This document shows, in pieces, positions 23,962 to 33,607 of a DNA stretch of 64,000 bases (its first letter is position 1; each line of letters opens with the position of its first letter). Under the pieces are notes generated by a model, which saw nothing but the letters and a program-made list of their open reading frames with translations, ran no database searches and was not told the DNA's origin. Both the position numbers and the translations under genes were made by a program. This DNA comes from Chimonanthus salicifolius (lineage: Eukaryota; Streptophyta; Magnoliopsida; Laurales; Calycanthaceae): positions 34,938,991 through 35,002,990 of the forward strand of contig CM023535.1 of assembly GCA_013350335.1 (NCBI GenBank). The letters run 5' to 3'.

Positions 23962-25136
23962 TGTAACACCTCAATTTTTCAATAATATGAATATTTACGA
24001 AAATACCACTGGATTGGTGAATTCAATAAATGTGATTGTAAATAAGGAAATGGTGGGGTCCATTGCTCAAATTAAGACCCTATGAGCATATTATAAGTGT
24101 ATAATTTGATTGAATGGGTAATGAACATCAAATTGGCTCAAAATGGTTAATTGGGTCAAAGGACCCAATTGGGACCCAATGGGTCATAATGGGCTTATTA
24201 GACCATTGGGTGAGCCCAAATTTAATGGGGTTAAGCTGAATTGATTGGAAATTAAATGGAGCATAAATGGGTAGGCTTGATGCACATGTGAAAACCAAAT
24301 GCAAATGGCTAAAACAACCCATAAATGGGTCATGGCGTGAAAACGGGTCAACAAGCTAAATGGGGACCCAATGGGTCGAGTTGACCATGTTGACCATGGC
24401 TGACCGTGTGGGCCCTCAAATGAGCTCAATGGTGAGTTAAATCAGGTTGAGTGGGACTGAATTGAGTTGGTTTTGAATTAAGAAATGAGTTGACTCAAGT
24501 GCATTAAATGAGTGTCATTTAATGTGGTGAGTTGGGCTTGTGAATTGGGTGAGTCAAAATGGAAATGAAAGGGGCTGCAAATTCAGTGAGTTAAAGGGGC
24601 AGATGAAGAGTTACTTGGGTCTCAAGCCACACAGGACAAGTCCCACATGTTGGGGACCTGTGGTGTGAGCTTCCATGCTAAGTTTTAAATGGAATTGAAT
24701 CAAATGAGATAAAAATCTCATGGGAATATGGAGGGGTTTCAATCTCATATGGAAACCCAAGCCTCCAACGTTGGGATGCCAACGGGTGCATTGGTTGGCA
24801 GCAAGTGTCTCATTGGTATGAGCAAGATTTGATGAGGATTAAATGGGTGATATGGGGTTGTTTAACAAAAGCAACCAACACCATCACTTGGCTAAATTGG
24901 TCATTGCAAAACCTTAGGATTCTCATCTCTCTCCCTCTCTCAAGAACACCCCTCCTTGGCTGAACCAGCTAGTGGTGTCTTCACCAATTGATCAAGCATA
25001 CATCCGGCTAGGGACTAAGGAAGAAGAAAGGAAACAAAAGGGAAGGAAGTAAAGATCAAAGGCAAGAGAGAAACAAATGAATTTGGTAAGTATTTCCATT
25101 GAATTTTGTTTAATAAGATGGGACAAATGGAACATG

Positions 25137-26370
25137 TTTTGGGCCATGGGTATGGCCGAATGCATCAAGGTTTAAACCTTGGGTAATGGTGGTTTAAAAA
25201 TGATAAAATGGATCATTGGGTTTGGCCACCTTAGATGGCCGAACCCCATGAAATTATTTGGGTGTTTTGATGGAGAATTGTATGTGTTTAAGATGCAAGA
25301 TAAAGGATTTTGAATCAGGGATTTAAAGGTCATGATTTGGTCATGTATGGCCAAATTAATCAATGGTTTAAAATTGTATGATGTGGTGTAAAAGATGGAA
25401 AAACATGGACCATAGGGTTCAGCCACTTTGGTTGGCCGAACCCCATGAAATTTATTTGGTAGGCTGATGGTTTTGAAGGCTACAAACCATGTAAGACCAT
25501 GGAGGTTGTTACATGTTTGATGAAGCAAGTAGTTGTTAAAAAAGGGTTTGAATTATAGGCGATAGGGTTCGGCCAATGAGTATGGCCGAACCCCAAGAAA
25601 TCATATGATTATTGTATGGTGATTTTGATGTTTTGAGAGATAAAAACCATACAAGATTATGGTGTTTTTATGGGAATTAAATGAATATAAGTTTGCTGTT
25701 TTGGGTTGGCCATTGGATGGCTGAACCATGTGGTTAACATGGCTAAAGGGTAGAGTCCAATTGGTATACAAATAATGGAATCATTGAGCAAAAGAACCAT
25801 AAGGGTTCGGCCATGTGTATGGCCGAACCCCATGGACTGTTTTGATGGGAGATTTGGATTAAAATTATGTTGGAAGCTAAGGTTTGTTTTATGCTTTTGT
25901 TCTAAGAAACACCTATGCGTAGTTATGGATCTAATATTAATTTGATCAACCATGATAATGATGGAAAGTAGGACAAAAATCAGATTGGTGAGGTTCGGCC
26001 ATGAAGTATGGCCGAACCCCACTAATGGTCATTGGTGACCATAGTGTGTAGTTACTAATGTTGATGGATGGACTTAGTGGTTAATTTATGTGTATGTATG
26101 AATGATGTAAAGGACCAAACTAAGGTGGTTTGGATATGGACCTTGGTGTTTAAGGAAAATTAAACAAAAGGTTAGCCGAAATGGCACAAAGGTAATTATG
26201 GATGTAATGATCAAAGATGAAATGATCATAGGATTGGATATATGAACCCTACCAAGGTATTTTTGTAGTATATGATGTTTAATAAGGATTAAATAAAAAG
26301 GTGATCAAATGAAAAGGGAGGTTAAATCCTAAGTTGATGAGGTTCGGCTATGGGTATGGCCGAACCCCAC
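25137..26370. repeat. GGTTCGGCCAT inverted repeats, element A 5' LTR (about 7 copies)
   Basis: Copies lie at about 25140 (weak), 25218, 25411, 25563, 25801, 25990 and 26340. The one at 25411-25447 carries an unpaired change (TTCAGCC against GGCCGAA), as expected for a decaying copy. No coding signal lies between them. Confidence 0.85.
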
Positions 26371-26710
26371 AAGATGGCTTTTGGGTTTTAAGATGTGAAT
26401 GGAAATTTAAAATGATAGTATGATTGAGTTGCTATTACGTCACAAGGTAACGGAATGTGAACGGCATACAAGTTGTGAACGGGTGACGATTAAGAAAGAT
26501 CGGACGCTGAAGTGAATCTTCAGTAGGTTTCCTACCTACTTGTAACCACAATTATGATTTGGTTTTATCATGTTTTTACGAGATATGTTGCATTTGATAT
26601 TATGTTTCAAATGTGGTTTTGAATGATGAGTAATGTATTTACAAATGATATACAATGCATTGACATCTCATGCATGGCATGGGGTGATGGGAATGGAGCA
26701 ACATAAGGAT

Positions 26711-26880
26711 AAGTATCCTATCCAGAGGAAATGTGGATTACTCTGGATTAACTTGACATAAGCATCCCATCCAGAGGAAATGTGGATTACTCTGGATTAA
26801 ATTGGCATAAGCACCCTACCCAGAGGAAATGTGGATTACTCTGGCTTACCCATCCTGAGGAAATGAGGACTACTCCGAAA
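26711..26880 (+). repeat. Tandem 49-bp CCAGAG / CTCTGG stem-loop repeats
   Basis: Three full units and one diverged unit carry CCAGAGGAAATGTGG then ATTACTCTGG, which can fold with CCAGAG paired to CTCTGG (first at 26722-26746). The 3' LTR copy has fewer units. It occupies the same place as the CTTGACG stem-loops of family B, with different sequence. Confidence 0.8.
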
Positions 26881-27556
26881 TACCTTGATGTAAGAGTTTC
26901 TTGAGATAATGGCTATGTAGACTTGTGATGGGTAGGACTCATTACATGTGCATATACATAGCATTTGTTTTTAGATGTTTTATTGATTATCATTACTATG
27001 ATATATATGCATGTTTTATATGTTAACCATGTGGTAGCCCTGATCGGAAAACCTACTGGGCGCATTGATCTAACGCCCTAATTCTATCCTTAGAGGATAA
27101 TGCAGGAACAAGGAAGGGAAAAGAGAAGGTTGATGACCAGGAGGGGAGCCAAGCTTAAGAGCTTGAATGACATATGGGATTTTTTATATTACTGTCTTTT
27201 TGAGTTACATTTTTATGGACATGTAATAAGTTGATACCTTTGCTATGGTTTGTTTATGATATTGACAATGGATGGTTGGATTAGCTGCTTTAATAATTGA
27301 GACCTGTACTTGCTATCTATTCAGTTTAATTCTGCAGTTAGTCTAGTTTATTCCGCATAACTTGATTAGTTCCATGTGTGGTTTGTCTTTCATGGGTTTA
27401 GTCCATGCACACATGGGTGGCCAGTTAAGAGTCGGACTTGGGTAGTCCGGACTTAGCTCGTTTCGTGACGCCACCCGCTCTCTTCCGGTGTTATTCTATT
27501 ATTATTTTAAAAAAAAATTAGACTTTGATTTCTCGGAGAGGGCGGGGCATTACAGT

Positions 27557-27691
27557 TGGTATCAGAGCGAAACGGGAAGTTGAATCATCGAAGTAAGATT
27601 AAGACGGTTTCATGTCTCACTGACAGATAAGTAGCCCAACTGGCCGACTCTTCGGAGTCCACTGGCTGGGGGCCGGATTAATTTACTTCGA
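27557..27691 (+). promoter_or_regulatory. Primer-binding site and structured leader of element A
   Basis: TGGTATCAGAGC at 27557-27568 matches initiator-Met tRNA. Arms TCGAAGTAA (27588-27596) and TTACTTCGA (27683-27691) enclose GACTC-TTCG-GAGTC at 27646-27659, a stem capped by a UUCG tetraloop, and the GC-rich CTGGGGGCCGG. Another palindromic pair, CTCAGA...TCTGAG, follows at about 27696-27720. The rest of the leader to 27998 is AT-rich with no ORF. Confidence 0.85.
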
Positions 27692-27998
27692 GTGACTCAG
27701 ACTGAACAATCAATCTGAGAACGACAATGAAAGATAGCAAAGTAAAGTACAGTCATCATAACTGGACATATCAAACATAGCAAAGTAGGATGTACTCCCC
27801 TGATATCCCCCATTGAGAAACAAACAATAGGAATTTAGAGATTTCCCCAGAAACAAAAGAAAACAAAGTGTGAAGATTTGACAATTTCCCTAAACAAAGC
27901 ACATGAGATTATACATGAAAAATCCCCCAAAACCAAGATTGGTTCTTTATTGGAATGGTTGTTGTTGATTTGTATGTTTTATATGTTATAGTACAGAT

Positions 27999-28460
27999 AT
28001 GTCAAGCAACGTGGAATATAGAGAGTTGTGGGATAAAGGGACACCTAGCTATCCAATAGATTTGGTGTCGGCTTCCAACAACACCAGCATGGAAGTCAAC
28101 ATGGACCTTCAGGATGGACCACCCGAGGAAATTGAGGAGGATATAACACCTTTTCCGGAGGATCCTATGGAAGATGTTCCTTTGATAATGGAATCAATTG
28201 GGGAGATAGAGCCTGATGTTATGTGTGAGTTGTATAACCAGGATGGGCAGAACTGCACTTATTGTCCCCACCCTCTGGAAATGGTTTGCCCGGTTTGTGG
28301 ACTACATAGGCACGGAGAGGCAAGGACTAATTGTCCTTATATTGGAGGACCAAGGGTAATACCCTGCTTAACATGTGGAGTATTGGGACACATGTCGATG
28401 ACATATCCTGATAATCGCTTCAAGTTTGCTGATGATGCAGGTTCTTCCACGGAAGATTAG
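27999..28460 (+). CDS. ORF0: pre-gag Cys/His-rich protein, 153 aa
   Basis: An intact ORF lies between the leader and gag. Residues 1-35 hold the conserved start (NVEYRELWDKGTP), 38-70 are acidic (PPEEIEEDI, EDPMEDVPL), and 76-136 are Cys/His-rich. Knuckle 2 is C97-C100-H105-C112 (CX2CX4HX6C). Knuckle 3 is C123-C126-H131 with Tyr at the last position (CX2CX4HX4C in other copies). The first cluster is eroded here (Tyr79, Gln84). CCHC knuckles usually bind single-stranded nucleic acid, so RNA binding is a reasonable guess. Element A also has the normal gag zinc knuckle at 29775-29816, so this is an additional protein. It is in the same frame as gag, 216 bp upstream, with stops between. Similar ORFs occur in three other elements here. 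Confidence 0.7.
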   Translation: MSSNVEYRELWDKGTPSYPIDLVSASNNTSMEVNMDLQDGPPEEIEEDITPFPEDPMEDVPLIMESIGEIEPDVMCELYNQDGQNCTYCPHPLEMVCPVCGLHRHGEARTNCPYIGGPRVIPCLTCGVLGHMSMTYPDNRFKFADDAGSSTED

Positions 28461-28676
28461 GTTAAGAGGAAGAAAAGAAAGACAGGGAAAGGGGAATATT
28501 TTGTAAGGGTGCATTTTGTTCTTTTTAGGGTTTGTTTTAACCCTACCAACCCTTGTACAAAGTTGAAATATGAATATATATAGAATATGCAATTTTATGA
28601 TTCTATGAGGATCTCTAGCATTTAATGTTGTTGTGAAGAAAACTAAGCCAATAATGTTTTCATGAATTAGGGAAAG

Positions 28677-29879
28677 ATGGCACCACAGGAAAAGATCCCA
28701 AAGAATCAGAAGGGAAAGGAGAAAGTATTACAAATTGGATTAGGCGAAGGGGTTTCAAAAAGGAAGACCCGACAAGACGATCAAGGAAAGGAAAAAGAGA
28801 TATCCTTCATTCCACATGAAGAGGAGTTATCTCAATTTATAAAGGAGAAAGTTGTACGTGACAAAGATGAGGAAGAACCTCAGTATGGGTCTGAGAAATC
28901 ACTCCATGATAAGGAGGAAGAGGAGAACAGCAACAGCGGCGTACATACACCAATACCATATGTGCCGCCCGAACTACAAAGTTTGGTACAAGCTGTAGTT
29001 ACTTCCGTCCTCCAATAACATCTTAATGGAGGTGGAAGTACCAGTGAGGCCAGTGACCGGAACATGGTCGGGGACATCCAACAACAGCGGCCACCTTATT
29101 TCAAGGGGAGAGAGGGGCCTGTTGGAGCAGAGAACTGGCTGAAGAAAATTTCCCAGATATTGACTCTGCTGAACATCAAGAGTCATGCCCACAAGATCCT
29201 ACTGGCCACGTCACAACTGATAGATGACGCTGGTAAGTGGTGGGAAGTAGTGGAGCAACAACAGGCACTTGTGCCAGAGAGGGAAAAAACTGAAATGACT
29301 TGGGAACAATTCTCAGTAATGTTTCTGGATCAATATTTTCCAGAGGAGGAAAAGGAACATCAGACTCAAGCATTCTTGTCATTGGTACAGGGCTCCATGA
29401 CAGTAGCTAAGTATCACCGGGAATTCTTGAGTTTATCATTCTATGCATTCTACATTGTGGACAGGGAGTACCGGCGGGCTTGTAATTTTGAGCATGGGTT
29501 GCAGTCAAACATTAGGGCCAGAGTGACCGTGTTCAAAGCAGCTACGCTAGCGGAAGTGGTCAACAAAGCTACCATTGTGGGGCAGGAACTGGCGGAGTTT
29601 GTACGAGTGGACAACCATCGAGCGCCGAGTGGGAGGGGTACTTATCATCCCAACAAGAAGTTCCGACCGAACTTCAATAGACCCTCGCCATCTGTTGGAT
29701 CTACTGGGGACTTTCATCCCAATCAGCCCTCCCAATCTGTAGCAGTCACTCAGGCTTCTAGAGGAGTGAGCACCTGCTTCCACTGTGATCAGCCAGGTCA
29801 CTTTAAGAAAGACTGTCCAAAGCTCAACAAGCTGACATACTCCAGGGGATCATTCCGTCCTCCGGCCAGACCGGTTTAG
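28677..29879 (+). pseudogene. gag of element A (capsid and zinc knuckle), with premature stop
   Basis: Gag polyprotein part, starting MAPQEKIPKNQKGKEK at 28677. Residues 1-90 are highly charged. PPELQSLVQAVVTSV precedes a TAA at 29016-29018, where element F has a Gln codon. The capsid domain follows in the same frame (PPYFKGREG near 29090, then WEQFSVMFLDQYFP and the ARVTVFKA helices). The zinc knuckle CFHCDQPGHFKKDC is at 29775-29816 and matches CX2CX4HX4C. A TAG at 29877-29879 separates it from protease in the same frame, where element D has no such stop at that codon. The ancestral product was one Gag-Pol frame. Confidence 0.92.
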
Positions 29880-30409
29880 TCTAGAGGAGGCAGGACGTAT
29901 AATCGGGCGAGACGGGCGCCCAACCCTACTGGAGCTGGACAATTATTTACTTTAACTTCTCCAGAAGATGAGGATCATTCGGTGATACAAGGTATGGCGA
30001 TAGTGAGTAGTTCTTATGCATATGCACTATTTGATTCTGGAGCTTCACACTCCTTCATAGCTGCATCATTTATAACTGCTATCGGTACCTTAGTTCAAAG
30101 ATTAGCCACAACACTTACAATTGTGTCACCTGTCGGAGACTCGTCATTGGGACTTATATGCACGGCAATTAATACTGAACTAGCAGGACTCGGGTTTGAG
30201 TTCAATTTTCTAGTACTCGACATGACAGAGTATGATATAATCTTCGGCATGGATTGGTTGGCTAAGTTCCAGGCTAACATTGATTGTTATCGTCGAAGAG
30301 TGACATTCTGGTCACCCGAGGGAAAACAATATGTGGTTCGTACAGACAAGTAGAGTGGACTACAAGAAGGATTGAACCACGTAATATTGAATAGTATCAT
30401 CATAAACAG
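29880..30409 (+). pseudogene. Aspartic protease region of element A
   Basis: The retroviral-type aspartic protease that would cleave Gag-Pol. The active-site motif FDSGASHSFI starts at about 30030, with the catalytic Asp in D-S-G, as is common in plant Ty3/Gypsy elements. The later conserved part (YDIIFGMDWLAKFQANIDC) is at about 30231-30288. The frame continues from gag. It stops at a TAG at 30351-30353, and a small deletion near 30395 shifts the frame before reverse transcriptase (compare element D at 53760-53790). Confidence 0.9.
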
Positions 30410-31377
30410 GTGCCAGACACGGAACTTCCGGCAATTGTGAAGGAATTTACGGATGTTTTTCCGAAGGAACTTCCTTGTTTACCACCCATGAAGGAGATTA
30501 ATTTCGAAATCAAGTTATATCCTGGCACTGCACCAGTGTCTTTACCGCATTATCGGATGGTCCCAGCAGAGATGTCTGAGCTCAAAAAGCAGATTGATGA
30601 ACTGCTCAGGCTAGGTTGCATCCGAAACAGCACATCGTCATGGGGAGCTCCAGTGTTGTTTGTAAAGAAGAAGGACGGTTCACTCCGAATGTGTGTAGAT
30701 TGTCGGAAGCTGAATCAGCTAACAGTCCGGAACAAGTACCCTCTACCCAGGATCGATGATTTATTCGATCAATTGAGGGGTTCCAGCCATTTTTCATAGA
30801 TTGATTTGATTTCTGATTATCATCAAATCCGAGTTAGGGAGGAAGATATAGAGAAGACAACCTTCAGGACGCGGTATGGACTATACGAATTTGTAGTCAT
30901 GCCATTTGGACTCACAAATGCGCCAGCTGTGTTCATGGACTTAATGAACAAAATCTTCCGTCCGTATCTGGACCAGTTTGTAATCATGTTCATTGACGAT
31001 ATCCTGATCTATTCCAAGAGTCAAGAAGAACATGCAGAGCACCTACGGATAGTCTTGAATACTTTGAGGCAGAATAAGTTGTATGCGAAGGCTAGTAAGT
31101 GTGAGTTCTGGCTATCTCAAGTAAATTTCTTGGGCATGTTATATCTGAGGAAGGAATAGCCGTGGATCCGGCTAAGGTGGCGGCAGTGAAAGACTGGAAA
31201 GCGCCAAAGAATGTAACCGAAATCCGCACTTTCTTAGGATTGGCGGGTTATTATCAGAAATTTATCATGGATTTTTCCAAAATAGAGTCTTCGTTGACTC
31301 GACTCACTCAGAAAGGAGTCAAGTATGAGTGGTCAGATTTGTGCAACTGGAGATTTGAAACACTGAAATAGAGACTT
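30410..31377 (+). pseudogene. Reverse transcriptase of element A
   Basis: RNA-dependent DNA polymerase of the Ty3/Gypsy type. Recognisable blocks are [13 protein letters not shown] (about 30480), [38 protein letters not shown] (about 30645-30700), YHQIRV (about 30818), [12 protein letters not shown] (about 30900) and the catalytic FIDDIL at 30989-31006, with the two metal-binding Asp residues intact. A TAG at 30797-30799 replaces the Lys of the conserved SKIDL, a one-base deletion near 31130 shifts the frame after FLG, and a TAG lies at 31369-31371. The connection segment ([13 protein letters not shown]) is at about 31220. Confidence 0.93.
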
Positions 31378-31800
31378 ACAAGAGCTCCTATTTTAATTTT
31401 ATCGGAAAGGGGCAAAGGATATGAAATACAATGCGATGCTTCAGGAGAGGGACTAGGGTGTTCACTCATGCAAGGTCAACGTGTGGTGGCATATAGGTCA
31501 ACACAGTTAAAGATTCACGAACGTCTTTATCCCACACATGATCTGGAGCTAGCTGTAGTCGTCTTCGCTCTCAAAAGCTGGAGACACTACCTTTACGGCG
31601 AGAAATTTGATGTATTTTGTGATCATAAGAGTTTAAAATATTTATTTGATCAGAAGGAGCTCAACCTAAGGCAGCGTAGATGGATGGAGTATCTGGCGGA
31701 TTATGAGTTTGCGCTTTGATACCATCCAGGCAAGGCAAACAAGGTGGCGGATGCCCTCAGTCGCCTATCACATGCATCGGTAGCATGCTTGATCAAAACA
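31378..31800 (+). pseudogene. RNase H domain of element A
   Basis: RNase H degrades the RNA strand during reverse transcription. The region reads [16 protein letters not shown] (first catalytic Asp near 31435), then [19 protein letters not shown] with the catalytic Glu in [17 protein letters not shown] (about 31540), [14 protein letters not shown] (Asp near 31620) and the terminal KVADALSR (about 31740). A TGA at 31717-31719 interrupts it where an Arg codon is usual. The frame is otherwise open into integrase. Confidence 0.9.
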
Positions 31801-33110
31801 AAATGGGAGATGCTGAACACCATTCGAGAGTTCAATCTTTATATCAACAACCGTGGGAGTATGTATAATTTAATCATACGGTCCAATATGGTCACCAAGA
31901 TTGAACAAGAGCAACGTATAGATCCGGAGGTGGAAGAGATATGGGCCAGGATGTCCACTGGCATAGTCATACTGGAATGCGAATTACGACCAGGACAGGG
32001 TCTTTTATTCTGGGGAAGAATATATATGCCAAAGAGTTGTAGGAAAGAGCTATTGATTGAGGCACATCAATCCAAGCTCTCCATTCATCCGGGCAGCACC
32101 AAAATGTATCACGATTTGAAAAGGCATTATTTGTGGCATGGACTAAAAAGGGATGTGGCGGAATTCGTGGCACATTGTTTAACTTGTCAGCAAGTTAAGA
32201 CTGAACATCAATAGCCACCAGGGTTACTCAAACCCTTATTAGTGCCAGAATGGAAATGGGAGCACATTTCCATGGATTTTGTGACGGGGTTGCCGAGATC
32301 TTCAAAGGGCAATGATGCCATATGGGTCATGGTAGACCGACTGACCAAGTCTGTGCATTTGATTCCTATTAAGATGACGGATTCATCTGAGACGTTGGGT
32401 CGGCAGTACATCAAGGAAATTATTCGGCTACATGGTATTCCCCGAACTATAGTATCTGACAGAGATGGCCGGTTTACCGGCAGAGTGTGGCAAAGCATGC
32501 AGTCAGCTATGGGGACAGATCTACTGACTAGCACCGCATTCCATCCACAGACTGACAGACAGTCAGAGAGGACGATACAAACCTTGGAAGATATGCTGAG
32601 AGCATGCATGTTAGATTTCAAGGATGGATGGGAGGACCACTTACCATTGGTAGAGTTCTCGTATAACAATAGTTATCAGGCAAGCCTTCAGATTGCCCCA
32701 TTTGAGGCTTTATATGGTAGGCCTTGTAGATCACCAGTATGCTGGACAGAGGCTGGTGAGCCTGCATTGATTGGACCAGAGCTAGTCGCAGAGAGTACAA
32801 CACAAATTCAGTTGATACGCCAACACTTATTGACTGCACAGAGTCGGCAAAAGAGCTATGCTGACAAAAGAAGAAGGTTTCTGGAATTTGAAGTGGGGGA
32901 CATGGTATTCTTAAAAGTCTGCCACGAAAAGGACACATGAGGTTTGGGAAGAAAGGGAAACTGTCACCAAGATTTGTGGGACCGTTTTCCATCATAAGAA
33001 GAGTGGGGGATGTGGCTTATCAAATAGCACTTCCTTCACAATTGGCAGCGTTACACGATGTGTTTCACGTGTCGATGCTAAGGAAATACAATCCCAATCC
33101 GTCCCATGTA
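31801..33110 (+). pseudogene. Integrase of element A
   Basis: Integrase inserts the DNA copy. The N-terminal HHCC zinc domain (HPGSTKMYHDLKRHYLWH ... HCLTCQQVK) is at about 32085-32195. A TAG at 32212-32214 follows, where B and D have Lys. The catalytic core has the first Asp in SMDFVTGLP (about 32272), the second in VSDRDGRF (about 32458) and the Glu in [14 protein letters not shown] (about 32565), so the D,D35E triad is intact. TDRQSER replaces the usual TDGQSER. A one-base loss near 32918 shifts the frame into the C-terminal part (MRFGKKGKLSPRFVGPF), which resumes at 32937. Confidence 0.93.
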
Positions 33111-33311
33111 TTGAATGTGCAAGACATAGAAGTACAAAGCGACGTGACATACGTCGAGAAACCAGTTAGAATACTAGAGACTGAGCAAAGGGTGTTGCGA
33201 AATAGAGCGATTCAGTTTGTAAAACTGGTATGGGACCGACATGGTGTTGAAGAGGCCACATGGGAACTTGAATCGGAGATGAGAACAGCTCACCCCAAAT
33301 TATTTATGTAA
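33111..33311 (+). pseudogene. Chromodomain at the integrase C-terminus of element A
   Basis: After FHVSMLRKYNPNPSHVL and the PVRILETEQRVLRNRAI linker, the sequence FVKLVWDRHGVEEATWELES ... HPKLF (about 33207-33302) is the chromodomain signature of chromoviruses, which target insertion to particular chromatin. Its W-x-x-H-x-x-E-E-A-T-W-E pattern and position are typical of the Tekay/Del clade. The domain itself is intact, though out of frame with upstream pol. Remnants of the same domain lie at about 37640-37790 and 63600-63680 on the minus strand. Confidence 0.88.
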
Positions 33312-33357
33312 TTTATTTTGGAACCCAACTTCGTTCAATTCTTGGGACGAAAATTTT

Positions 33358-33367
33358 AAAAAGAGGG
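33358..33367 (+). promoter_or_regulatory. Polypurine tract of element A
   Basis: AAAAAGAGGG lies 6 bp before the 3' LTR and after TTGGGACGAAAATTTT, the motif shared with B and, in reverse, with the non-autonomous element (37613-37622). Confidence 0.85.
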
Positions 33368-33373
33368 TTATAT

Positions 33374-33607
33374 TGTAACACCTCAATTTTTCAATAATAT
33401 GAATATTTACGAAAATACCACTGGATTGGTGAATTCAATAAATGTGATTGTAAATAAGGAAATGGTGGGGTCCATTGCTCAAATTAAGACCCTATGAGCA
33501 TATTATAAGTGTCAAATTTGATTGAATGGGTAATGAACATCAAATTGGGTCAAAATGGTTAATTGGGTCAAAGGACACAATTAGGACCCAATGGGTCATA
33601 ATGGACT
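33374..33607 (+). repeat. 3' LTR of element A, first segment
   Basis: Begins TGTAACACCTCAATTTTTC and matches the first 234 bp of the 5' LTR until GGACT (33603-33607), the target duplication of the inserted element. Confidence 0.93.

Larger units (their letters stand above)
25086..27105 (+). other. Putative LTR intron, element A 5' LTR (2020 bp)
   Basis: ATTTG|GTAAGTATTT at 25086 follows 60 bp of GA-rich DNA that would suit an exonic splicing enhancer. The 3' side has hairpin GGGCGCATTGATCTAACGCCC (27058-27078), CTAAC at 27070-27074 as a branch-like site, TTCTATCCTTAG and ATGCAG ending at 27105, followed by another GA-rich stretch. The 3' LTR keeps both sites (45219 and 47213). Alternative view: these are unspliced leader motifs. 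Confidence 0.4.
23962..27554 (+). repeat. 5' LTR of element A (3593 bp)
   Basis: It runs from TGTAACACCTCAATTTTTC to GGGCGGGGCATTACA. It has one U3 module, GGGTCAA-rich U3, a pyrimidine patch at about 24922-24950, a GA-rich segment at 25019-25085, a donor-like site at 25086, about seven inverted repeats (25137-26370), a GTAGGTTTCCTAC region (about 26522), 49-bp tandem repeats, the conserved block (27024-27107), AAGCTTAAGAGCTT (27153-27166) and the U5-end hairpin (about 27424-27456). Compared with the 3' LTR it lacks about 32 bp near 25272 and has one more tandem unit near 26760. Confidence 0.95.
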
